From Candidatus Omnitrophota bacterium (GTDB lineage: Bacteria; Omnitrophota; Gorgyraeia; Gygaellales; Profunditerraquicolaceae), in assembly GCA_022710715.1 (NCBI GenBank), contig JAKLGJ010000003.1, positions 422,558-486,557 of the forward strand: a stretch of DNA of 64,000 nucleotides, written 5' to 3'. The notes beneath the pieces were generated by a model. The model saw only the letters and a list, made by a program, of their open reading frames with translations. It had not been told where the DNA came from and did no database searches. The position numbers and the translations under genes were made by a program. Below, piece after piece: positions 17,663-24,430 of this stretch (positions are counted from its first letter, which is position 1; each line of letters begins with the position of its first letter).

Positions 17663-17745
17663 AAAAAGGGGACAGGTCCACCCAAAACTCTCCGTCGACA
17701 AAAATCGATAGATGTGTCCCCTTCGGAATTTGCTGTGTCCCCTTT
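17663..17745. repeat. Third copy of the GGGGACA repeat
   Basis: This 83-bp copy begins AAAGGGGACAGGTCCACCC and ends TGTGTCCCCTTTC, and is nearly identical to the two copies at 7.5-7.8 kb. It abuts the stop codon of the radical SAM gene (17745-17747), in the opposite orientation relative to that gene than copy 2 has relative to uup. Confidence 0.9.
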
Positions 17746-18881
17746 CAGAAGGATACGTACATGCGGGCTTTGCTGCGGGTTGTATGCCTGCGGCCCAGAT
17801 CATCCAGAGAGCGGATCTTTATCCCCTCTTTGCGCATGCATAGTATCCGGCCAACCTGCACCTGGCCTAATCCCGGCACGCGCAACAGGCGGGACTCTTC
17901 ATCTTTATTGATATTCACCGGGAAGAACTCCGGGTGCCGCCGCGCCCACATCTCTTTGGGATCGGTCTCCAGCGAGAGATTGCCGCTGGGATCGAACGGG
18001 ATTTCCTCGGCTTTGAATCCGTATTTACGGATCAGCCAATCCACCTGATACAAGCGGTGCTCGCGGGTCAATAGCGCGTTATTGCTGACCGGTGAGCGCT
18101 CGCCCGGCAAGCCGGGAGAACCTGCCCCGCGCTGATAGGCGCTGAAATAGATCCGGTTCAATCCCAATTCCTTATACAATTTCCAGGATGAACCCACGAT
18201 CTCCTTGTCCGTCTCGCGGGAAGCTCCCACCACGAATTGAGTGGTCTGTTTGATCCGGCTGTACGCAGACCCGCGCGCTCTCAAACGGCTGATGAATTCC
18301 AGCGGCTGCAGGATATCCCGCTGGTAATCTTTGCTGGTACTTAGATACTTGAAATTCTCGGCAGTGGGAGTTTCGATATTCAACGACACGGCGCTGGCCA
18401 AAGCCAGGCTTTGCCGGATAGCTCCTTGCGAAGCCCCGGGAATGATCTTCAAATGTATATATCCTTTGAATCGCGACCTGCGCAGGATAAGCGCGGTCTG
18501 GTTGATGCGCTCCATGGTCGCGTCGGGATCTTTGTTCACCCCGCTGCTCAAGAACAGGCCGCTTACCCGGCCGGCGCCATAATAGGAAAAGAACGTTCTG
18601 GCTAATTCCTCCGGGCTCAAAGAACAACGATCGGCCGGCGCGCCTGCGCGCAACGGGCAATACGTGCAGTTATTCACGCACTCATTGGAAAGCAGGGTTT
18701 TCAGCAGATACGTCGTGCCGCCGTTGGGAAGAACCACCGGATAGATCCATTTATTCTCCGGCGAGCGGCGGCGATGCTCGTCATCGCGGGTTGCGCAGGA
18801 GCAAGCCAGGTCGTACTGCGAATCGCGCGAGAGTATGGAAAGTTTCTCTGCGGTATCAGGGGCTTTACGGATCAGGACCAT
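17745..18881 (-). CDS. Radical SAM protein, putative DNA modification/repair (PA4069-like)
   Basis: The 378-residue protein has the radical SAM cluster motif CVNNCTYCPLR (CxxxCxxC, about residues 50-60) and a C-terminal helix-hairpin-helix (RVPGLGQVQVGRIL) that suggests contact with nucleic acid. This combination defines the putative DNA modification/repair radical SAM family usually paired with a uracil-DNA-glycosylase-like gene; such a gene is 1.7 kb upstream at 20604-21230. ATG 18881 has GGAGG upstream, and the alternative 18923 lies inside the leader terminator. Transcription is preceded by leader RNA copy B. Confidence 0.9.
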   Translation of the reverse strand: MVLIRKAPDTAEKLSILSRDSQYDLACSCATRDDEHRRRSPENKWIYPVVLPNGGTTYLLKTLLSNECVNNCTYCPLRAGAPADRCSLSPEELARTFFSYYGAGRVSGLFLSSGVNKDPDATMERINQTALILRRSRFKGYIHLKIIPGASQGAIRQSLALASAVSLNIETPTAENFKYLSTSKDYQRDILQPLEFISRLRARGSAYSRIKQTTQFVVGASRETDKEIVGSSWKLYKELGLNRIYFSAYQRGAGSPGLPGERSPVSNNALLTREHRLYQVDWLIRKYGFKAEEIPFDPSGNLSLETDPKEMWARRHPEFFPVNINKDEESRLLRVPGLGQVQVGRILCMRKEGIKIRSLDDLGRRHTTRSKARMYVSF

Positions 18882-18904
18882 CGGGGACCTCCTTCGGCAT
18901 AAAT

Positions 18905-18986
18905 AAAAACCCTCGCGGGCCATCTACTGACCAACGAAGGTTTTACTTTTTTAACGTCCGGGATATCCCCCTTCGAACGCGGGACG
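18905..18986 (-). ncRNA. Leader RNA copy B (candidate riboswitch/attenuator)
   Basis: Minus strand: GTCCCGCGTTCGAAGGGG, GATATCCC, GGACGTT, AAAAAAG, then AAAACCTTCGTTGG and a terminator hairpin ending in GAGGGTTTTTA. GTCC pairs with GGAC and GGG with CCC in a small nested hairpin. CGAAGG in its loop is exactly complementary to CCTTCG in the terminator arm, so the two structures compete. It lies between a strong promoter and the ribosome site of the radical SAM gene. Confidence 0.7.
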
Positions 18987-19006
18987 GCTGCGGTTATTGA
19001 GTTTAC

Positions 19007-19034
19007 TATATACCCTCGCAGGCGTTTCTGTCAA
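19007..19034 (-). promoter_or_regulatory. Promoter for leader B and the radical SAM gene
   Basis: A consensus -35 TTGACA (19029-19034) and a -10 TATATA (19007-19012) are 16 bases apart on the minus strand. Transcription would begin about a dozen bases before the leader motif. Confidence 0.75.
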
Positions 19035-19044
19035 GCGAAAAGGA

Positions 19045-19073
19045 TTGCCTTCCGGTTGCAAATACCTTATAAT
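19045..19073 (+). promoter_or_regulatory. Promoter for GH39-like gene
   Basis: TTGCCT (19045-19050) and TATAAT (19068-19073) are 17 bases apart on the plus strand, 30 bases before the ribosome site GGAGG of the glycosidase gene. It is back to back with the radical SAM promoter. Confidence 0.65.
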
Positions 19074-19105
19074 TGCTGTAGCTGCATATCATCCGGAGGC
19101 AGGCC

Positions 19106-20584
19106 ATGATCAAAAAAACGCCGATCCTGTTGTTAACTCTGCTCTGCGGGATATTCTTATCCGACATAACCTACGGACAACCCCGAAATCTCAACCGCAG
19201 GTCGGAAAATACCCGTCAAGCCGGACAGCAAAAGCCTGCCCGCCGTTTCCAGGTCGCACGCGAGCCGGTGACATTGAACGAATCGGAAATAACGCTCGCC
19301 ATCGGCGAAACGATCGGATCGATCAAACCGCTTCTGGGCGTCAACGCCGGCCCCGTTCCGTCGGGCGAACCGAATAACGCCGATGTTACCGCCGCCTACC
19401 GGAACTGCGGAGTAACGTTAGTCAGAACGCACGACTTTTACGGTCCCCTGGATTTAAGCGTTTCCTATCCCGATATCAATGCCGATCCCGCCAACCCGGC
19501 GTCGTACGATTTTTCGGCCGGCGACAAGGTATTCGCGGCGATAATCAACGCGGGCTTTGAACCATATATACGCCTGGGCGATTCATATAATAACGCGCGC
19601 ATCCCCGCCAATGGACAGCAGCGAAAGAACCTCGAGCAGGCGGGCTGCGAGTTCATCCGCCATTACCGGTCCGGAGCAAACAACGGATTCACTTCCAATT
19701 TTCGCTACGTCGAGATCTGGAATGAGCCGGACAACAAGCAATTCTGGCCGGGGAACTACAAAGACTTCTTTCCCTACTTCGCGCAAACCTTTGCCGCGCT
19801 CAAGCAGCAATTCCCCGACCTCAAAGTCGGCGGTCCGGGATTCGTGGTAGCCAGCTACAAGATCCCGCAGGCGCGCGAGAACGTGAGAACGTTCCTCGCC
19901 TACCTGAAAGAGCGGAATCTCAAACCGGATTTCATATCATTCCATATCTATTCCAACGATCCCGGGGAATATTACGATGAGGTCCTTTTCTACCGCAGGG
20001 AAGCGCAAAATGCGGGATTCGCCGATTGCGAATTGCATATGACCGAATGGAACACCGAAGAGCGCAGAAATACAAACAGTTTCCGCACGGGCGACAAGGC
20101 GGCCGCGCACCTGACCGCGAGCTGGATCGCCATGCAGGAAGCGGCAATCGACGCGGCGTTCTTCTACCGCGGCACGGACACCAACATCAACCAGCCTCAA
20201 TTTTACGGCATGTTTTATGCCGACGGCAGAGAAAAACCCGCGGCAAAAGCTTTCAAGTTGTGGGGTGAATTCAGCGCCTGCAGCCGCAAGCGCGCGGTCA
20301 AAACGGGGATACGCCTGCTCGACGACGCCCCGCAGATCGACGGGGAGCTAAAACCTTTGTGGATCCTCGCCGGCGAAGAATCGCCTAAAAAATTGTTCCT
20401 GCTTCTCTCGAATATCGGGAGTAAAGAGATCCACTACACGCTGCAGCTGCCCGGGCCGTCACGATCGATCTGGGTAACCGAGATCGGCCCTCCTAACGAC
20501 ACTAAAACCTCTTACACCGCGGACACGCCGACACTTCTGATCAAAAGCCTCGCCATACAACTGGTAAAGATCGAACTGGAATAA
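19106..20584 (+). CDS. Secreted GH39-like glycoside hydrolase
   Basis: The 492-residue protein starts with a signal peptide (about residues 1-25, cleavage after TYG) and continues as a (beta/alpha)8 clan GH-A enzyme. The acid/base Glu is in the WNEPD motif (about residue 210) and the nucleophile Glu in MTEWN (about 313), the GH39 arrangement; the C-terminal 90 residues form a beta domain. It probably cleaves a xyloside- or uronide-type glycan outside the cytoplasm. It is the only clear plus-strand gene in the first 60 kb. The start has GGAGG eight bases upstream. Confidence 0.85.
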   Translation: MIKKTPILLLTLLCGIFLSDITYGQPRNLNRRSENTRQAGQQKPARRFQVAREPVTLNESEITLAIGETIGSIKPLLGVNAGPVPSGEPNNADVTAAYRNCGVTLVRTHDFYGPLDLSVSYPDINADPANPASYDFSAGDKVFAAIINAGFEPYIRLGDSYNNARIPANGQQRKNLEQAGCEFIRHYRSGANNGFTSNFRYVEIWNEPDNKQFWPGNYKDFFPYFAQTFAALKQQFPDLKVGGPGFVVASYKIPQARENVRTFLAYLKERNLKPDFISFHIYSNDPGEYYDEVLFYRREAQNAGFADCELHMTEWNTEERRNTNSFRTGDKAAAHLTASWIAMQEAAIDAAFFYRGTDTNINQPQFYGMFYADGREKPAAKAFKLWGEFSACSRKRAVKTGIRLLDDAPQIDGELKPLWILAGEESPKKLFLLLSNIGSKEIHYTLQLPGPSRSIWVTEIGPPNDTKTSYTADTPTLLIKSLAIQLVKIELE

Positions 20585-20603
20585 AACAGCGCTTCCGGCA
20601 GGC

Positions 20604-21230
20604 CTATCCTTTGGCTTTGAACGCGGCGTGGCTGACAATACGTTTCATGGCTTTTTTAAGCAATCCCTTGCCCGGTTCTTTGCGATGCCAGGGGGACGCG
20701 CCGGACGGATGCGGCAGCGGAATGACGTCGAACGCATGCCCGTCGCGGGTCACCGCAAACGCGCGGCCGATGATCCGGTCGAGTTTCTGCAACGGCAGGA
20801 ATTGCTGGATCGCCAGCTTGCCCACGGGAATAACCAGTTGCGGCCGCAGAATCTCGATCTCGCGCGTCAGCCACGCGGAACAATTCAAAACTTCCTGCGG
20901 CGAAGGCACCCGGTCCCCTCCCGCGGGATTCTTGCCCGGGAAACACCGGCACACCGCGGCCATGTAGATCGAGGAGCGAAATTGGTCCTCGTTCATCCCG
21001 GCCGCTTCGAAGAACCAGCGGAATAACGTCTTGCCGGCAGTCCAGGCGAACGGCCTGCCCAGCCGGGGTTCCTTATCCCCCGGCGCCTGCCCCACCAGAA
21101 GCATCTTGCTGACCACCGGCCCGCCGCTGACTACCGGAGCGAACATCTGCGGGCACAACCGACACCGGCGCAGTTTTTCAACATGCCCGGCGAGTTTTTC
21201 TGCAATGCGCGGATCGATTTCTCTATTCAA
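20604..21230 (-). CDS. Uracil-DNA glycosylase superfamily protein (family 4-like, Fe-S)
   Basis: The 208-residue protein has the UDG motif 1 VGQAPGDKE followed by GRPF, and a C-terminal LPHPSGAS motif. Cysteines in CRLC (about residues 23-26) and in VCRCFPGKN can ligate the [4Fe-4S] cluster of family 4/5 enzymes. It should excise uracil or a related damaged base. It is the last gene of an operon with two small DNA-binding-type proteins and a flavoprotein. The partner radical SAM protein lies nearby but in a separate unit, split by the glycosidase gene. Confidence 0.9.
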   Translation of the reverse strand: MNREIDPRIAEKLAGHVEKLRRCRLCPQMFAPVVSGGPVVSKMLLVGQAPGDKEPRLGRPFAWTAGKTLFRWFFEAAGMNEDQFRSSIYMAAVCRCFPGKNPAGGDRVPSPQEVLNCSAWLTREIEILRPQLVIPVGKLAIQQFLPLQKLDRIIGRAFAVTRDGHAFDVIPLPHPSGASPWHRKEPGKGLLKKAMKRIVSHAAFKAKG

Positions 21231-21275
21231 TCAGCTCATCCCCCCATCCGCCTGCGTAGCAATCGTCATGGCGGA

Positions 21276-21512
21276 TCAATAAGTGAACAAATCTTCAATC
21301 CGATACCGGCTGTTCGCAGCTTTGTTCAATGCGTTAAGAACCTTTTGCTGGACGGCGGGAGTCAGTCGCCGGCCTTTAACCGCCCGGCTGACCATCTTAT
21401 AGGTGAGTTGTTCCGTGGAATTGTTGACCAGGTCTGCGGGTTTGAACCCATGTTCAGCCATACGTTGGGCGAGAGGCTGCGGACCGAGATCATAAAGGAT
21501 ATTTTTATTCAT
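21276..21512 (-). CDS. Small HTH-like protein
   Basis: This 78-residue, helix-rich protein (MNKNILYDLGPQPLAQRMAE at the start, then GFKPADLV and a basic AVKGRRLTP segment) looks like a compact helix-turn-helix DNA-binding protein. I recognise the pattern from hypothetical proteins that accompany small zinc-finger regulators, but no named family is certain. The frame also allows TTG 21518. It is third in the flavoprotein operon, directly upstream of the UDG gene. Confidence 0.7.
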   Translation of the reverse strand: MNKNILYDLGPQPLAQRMAEHGFKPADLVNNSTEQLTYKMVSRAVKGRRLTPAVQQKVLNALNKAANSRYRIEDLFTY

Positions 21513-21547
21513 TGCCAAGGCGCATGCGCACAGCGATCCGTGCCCTT

Positions 21548-21691
21548 TTAGCTTTTTTTCGACTTGATGCGTTGCGCCCCTTCGCTCTGATGAATATGGC
21601 AGAAGTCTTCATGATTATAAATGCTCAAAATATTTTTACAGTGCGGATACCGGCACTTTCTTCCCTTTTCGGACGTTTTCGCCTTTTGCAT
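21548..21691 (-). CDS. 47-residue zinc-finger protein
   Basis: A small gene of 47 codons starts at ATG 21691 with GAAAGG five bases upstream and ends with TAA. The protein has the pattern CRYPHCKNIL and DFCHIHQ, that is C-x4-C-x(12)-C-x2-H, fitting a single zinc site, and a strongly basic C terminus. It lies 21 bases after the flavoprotein stop and 35 before the HTH-like gene, so it is part of the operon. A DNA- or RNA-binding regulator is plausible. Confidence 0.75.
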   Translation of the reverse strand: MQKAKTSEKGRKCRYPHCKNILSIYNHEDFCHIHQSEGAQRIKSKKS

Positions 21692-21712
21692 AGCAACCTT
21701 TCTCTATCAACG

Positions 21713-22795
21713 CTAGGTGCCTAAAGCCATTCGCGTATCGTTTACCAGCTCGGAGATCAATTGCTTCACCGATACGATAGTTTTGATACGATGCGCGTTG
21801 GACCCGCACATGGCGAAACCTTTATCCATCAGGCCCCGCGCGGCATTGATCAACGCTTTGGCAATACAATAATTCACTTTTTTCGGATCGCAGGTGGATA
21901 AACACTGATATTTGCAGCCGAAATCGATGCGTTCGCCCTGCGTTATCCGTTGAACGAAATCGTTGCGAATAACCCGGCCCGGCAAGCCCACCGGACTCTG
22001 GATGATCACGATGTCTTCCTCTTTAACGGTCAAATACGCCTGCTTGTATTGCTCCGACACGTCGCATTCCTCGGTGCATACGAACCGGGTGGCCATCTGG
22101 ACCGCGCTGGCTCCCAGCTTGATAACGCGCGCGATATCTTTACCGTCGAATATGCCGCCGGCGGCGATAACCGGGATCTTCTTCACCTGCGTTTCGAACC
22201 CATGGATCACCGACAGCACCTTTTGTAAAATGTTATCCAGTGAAAAATTCTCCTTATCGGCGAGTTCCTCCCTGCTGTACCCCAGATGTCCTCCAGCAAG
22301 AGGTCCCTCCACCACGACCGCGTCAGGCAGCCGGTTATACTTACGCTGCCACATGGTACAGATAATGTTCGCCGCGCGCGCGGATGAAACGATAGGAACA
22401 AGCTTGGTCTTCGCGTTCTTGATCATAGCCGGAAGTTTAAGCGGCAAACCCGCCCCGGAAATGATCACATCCACGCCTTCATCCTGGGCGGCATCGACCA
22501 GATCATCGTAATTGGTCAACGCGCACATGATATTCACTCCAAAGGGATTGCCGGTACGCTCACGGGTCTGCCTGATGCTTTGCGTCAACGACGTGCGGGA
22601 ACGCACCCGGTAGTCCTGCTCCTGTTCCTCGCCCTCTTCTCCCAGCGCCACCGCGGCGATCACGCCCAGCGCGCCCTCGTTCGAAACCGCGGACGCCAGT
22701 GACGCCGTCGAAACGCGCACACCCATGCCGCCCTGAACGATCGGCAGCCCGATGCGTACTTCCCCTAACTGAAAATCCTTGAATTCTGTATTCAT
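21713..22795 (-). CDS. Nitronate monooxygenase/FabK-like FMN protein
   Basis: The 360-residue protein is a TIM-barrel FMN enzyme of the 2-nitropropane dioxygenase (NMO) family: PIVQGGMGV at the start, GGHLGYSREEL, IAAGGIFDG and GASAVQMATRFVCTEEC for phosphate binding. Such proteins oxidise nitronates or reduce enoyl-ACP (FabK); no sign here separates the two. The C-terminal part has several cysteines (CKYQC, CDPKK). The start has AGGAG upstream, and a promoter and terminator stand in front of it, so it is likely attenuated. Confidence 0.88.
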   Translation of the reverse strand: MNTEFKDFQLGEVRIGLPIVQGGMGVRVSTASLASAVSNEGALGVIAAVALGEEGEEQEQDYRVRSRTSLTQSIRQTRERTGNPFGVNIMCALTNYDDLVDAAQDEGVDVIISGAGLPLKLPAMIKNAKTKLVPIVSSARAANIICTMWQRKYNRLPDAVVVEGPLAGGHLGYSREELADKENFSLDNILQKVLSVIHGFETQVKKIPVIAAGGIFDGKDIARVIKLGASAVQMATRFVCTEECDVSEQYKQAYLTVKEEDIVIIQSPVGLPGRVIRNDFVQRITQGERIDFGCKYQCLSTCDPKKVNYCIAKALINAARGLMDKGFAMCGSNAHRIKTIVSVKQLISELVNDTRMALGT

Positions 22796-22808
22796 AGTCT
22801 CCTAAAAT

Positions 22809-22845
22809 AAAAAAACCGTAAAGAATAGTTTACTCTTTACGGTTT
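22809..22845 (-). terminator. Attenuator-type terminator before the NMO-like gene
   Basis: On the minus strand AAACCGTAAAGA and TCTTTACGGTTT form a 12-bp stem followed by T residues, only a few bases before the AGGAG site of the gene and downstream of its own promoter. Because it lies within the leader it should act as an attenuator. Its upstream leader has an A7G stretch but does not match leaders A-C. Confidence 0.75.
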
Positions 22846-22886
22846 ACCGGTTTGCTAGTCTTTTTTTCGCATCAACTTACAGTGAC

Positions 22887-22914
22887 AGTATAGCACCGGT
22901 CCGGCTAATGTCAA
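22887..22914 (-). promoter_or_regulatory. Promoter for the NMO-like operon
   Basis: TTGACA (22909-22914) and TATACT (22887-22892) are separated by 16 bases on the minus strand. Confidence 0.75.
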
Positions 22915-22932
22915 GCGTTATCTTCCCCGGCG

Positions 22933-23652
22933 CTATTGCAGCGTGGACCCGGAAAGTAATTCCCGCGCTCCATGCTTATCCTGAATATACACTTCCGGGA
23001 TGAATTCGACCGAATCGGGGATAAGCGCGGCGATGACTTTCTTGATGCGCGCCTGCTGCAACTGGTTGCGCTGATCGAAAATCGGATTCTGGCTAAGATC
23101 ATTCAATAAAAGCACCACCGGGTCGTGCGCAAACGCGTAATCCTTCAGAAGCCTCTTGATCAGTAGATCCACAAATTCAGGTTTGTCCTTGAATACGTCC
23201 ACCGCGGTCTTAAAAACGATCTTCCCCCAATCTTCGGCGATGGTCTTCTGCAGCAGCGCATAGACGGAAGAATACTTGATCATCTTTATCTGCCCGGGAG
23301 CCAGGGTGCCGGCCGTCTTCATAATGACCGTGGCGAGTTCGGCATGCTTGAACGTTTTGATCTCCCTGTGTATATCCATGGTCAGCAGATCGAAAATATA
23401 CACGCCGCGCACGCCGCCGGTGGCGGTGAGCGTGCTGCGCTTCACAAAATCCTCTACCGCGTCCCAGAGGATCTTTTCATCCTGGCGGATGAAATTCAAC
23501 GCCAGCAGATCGCAGGTCTGGCCTTCGCGCACCGTTTTATAATGGCGGACCTTATCTTCGTCATGCCCGACGTAGTTGATCTCGTCGAAAAGCGGCATGT
23601 GCCGGAAGAGATTGGAATGCTGGAATCCGTAATTGATAAGATCTATCTTCAT
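22933..23652 (-). CDS. Conserved-looking protein of unknown function
   Basis: The 239-residue soluble protein has no motif I recognise. It looks alpha/beta, with helices such as ILWDAVEDFVKRSTL and a hydrophobic core strand VRGVYIFDLLTMDI, and ends with VYIQDKHGARELLSG. No signal peptide or membrane helix is evident. It starts at ATG 23652, ten bases after the MipA-like stop, so it is probably the last gene of the caspase-cyclase operon. Confidence 0.6.
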   Translation of the reverse strand: MKIDLINYGFQHSNLFRHMPLFDEINYVGHDEDKVRHYKTVREGQTCDLLALNFIRQDEKILWDAVEDFVKRSTLTATGGVRGVYIFDLLTMDIHREIKTFKHAELATVIMKTAGTLAPGQIKMIKYSSVYALLQKTIAEDWGKIVFKTAVDVFKDKPEFVDLLIKRLLKDYAFAHDPVVLLLNDLSQNPIFDQRNQLQQARIKKVIAALIPDSVEFIPEVYIQDKHGARELLSGSTLQ

Positions 23653-23662
23653 AAGAAAAGTA

Positions 23663-24415
23663 TCAGAACCTGTATACGACACCCATTACGTAGCGCATGC
23701 GCGTATCCTGACCGACTACCGGCGAATCTTCGGCCTCATCTCCCAGAAAAGCGCATTCTATATCGCCGAACAGCGCCCATTTCTTCCCCAGCGGAAGGCC
23801 GACGGTGATCCCGGCCGTATACTCAAAATCGGCATCCGCGCTGTACTCGACACGGCCAGCCCTCGCTTCGTTCGGCCTGACTCCATAATAATAATCCGCC
23901 AGATCGTCACTCTGCCATTTGATACTTGCCTTGGGCGTCAGGAATCCCTCAAAGAGCTCCTTGCAGACGGACAAACGGAGTTCCTGCCCCTGGTGCGCGC
24001 CGGATACGTCTGTCACGCCCTCAAGGATCATTTCGACGATCCTGTTCTTCCAGATCATTCTTAAACCTCCGTCTAAAGCCCCGTCTCTATCCTGCATCCC
24101 GTTGAGATCGCTGCTGTCATCCGCCTCATATCCCTGCAAGCGCACAGAACCGATCACCGCCCATCGCAGCGCATGCGATTTATCATTGAAATAATAACCC
24201 GCAACCGTCTTATCCACAAAAAACCGCTGCGACTCGAAGATCAAAACGGGCACCGGATAAACATCATCGTCAACTCCCTTGTACGGGCTCTCGATCATCA
24301 TCACTCCCGCGCCCAGGAGCGAACCGTCATCCAGTTTCTCTTCCAGGTCGCATCCTAATGCCGGCGCGGCAAAAACGTACATGCCCACCATCACGCATAC
24401 AAACACGCTCTTCAT
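23663..24415 (-). CDS. MipA/OmpV-like outer membrane protein
   Basis: The 250-residue protein has a signal peptide (cleavage after about residue 21, PALG) and alternating beta strands that end in the aromatic GVVYRF typical of outer-membrane barrels. The DYYYGVRPNEA segment and the final strands match the MipA/OmpV family. In other bacteria such proteins are linked to murein enzymes or to porin-like functions. It lies 15 bases after the cyclase gene. Confidence 0.85.
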   Translation of the reverse strand: MKSVFVCVMVGMYVFAAPALGCDLEEKLDDGSLLGAGVMMIESPYKGVDDDVYPVPVLIFESQRFFVDKTVAGYYFNDKSHALRWAVIGSVRLQGYEADDSSDLNGMQDRDGALDGGLRMIWKNRIVEMILEGVTDVSGAHQGQELRLSVCKELFEGFLTPKASIKWQSDDLADYYYGVRPNEARAGRVEYSADADFEYTAGITVGLPLGKKWALFGDIECAFLGDEAEDSPVVGQDTRMRYVMGVVYRF

Positions 24416-24430
24416 CTTCCCCTCTTTTCT

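Noticed and set aside
22809-22914. Fourth copy of the leader A-C motif before the NMO-like gene
   Set aside because: It shares promoter, A-rich stretch and terminator placement but lacks the GAAGG segment and the GGACG block.
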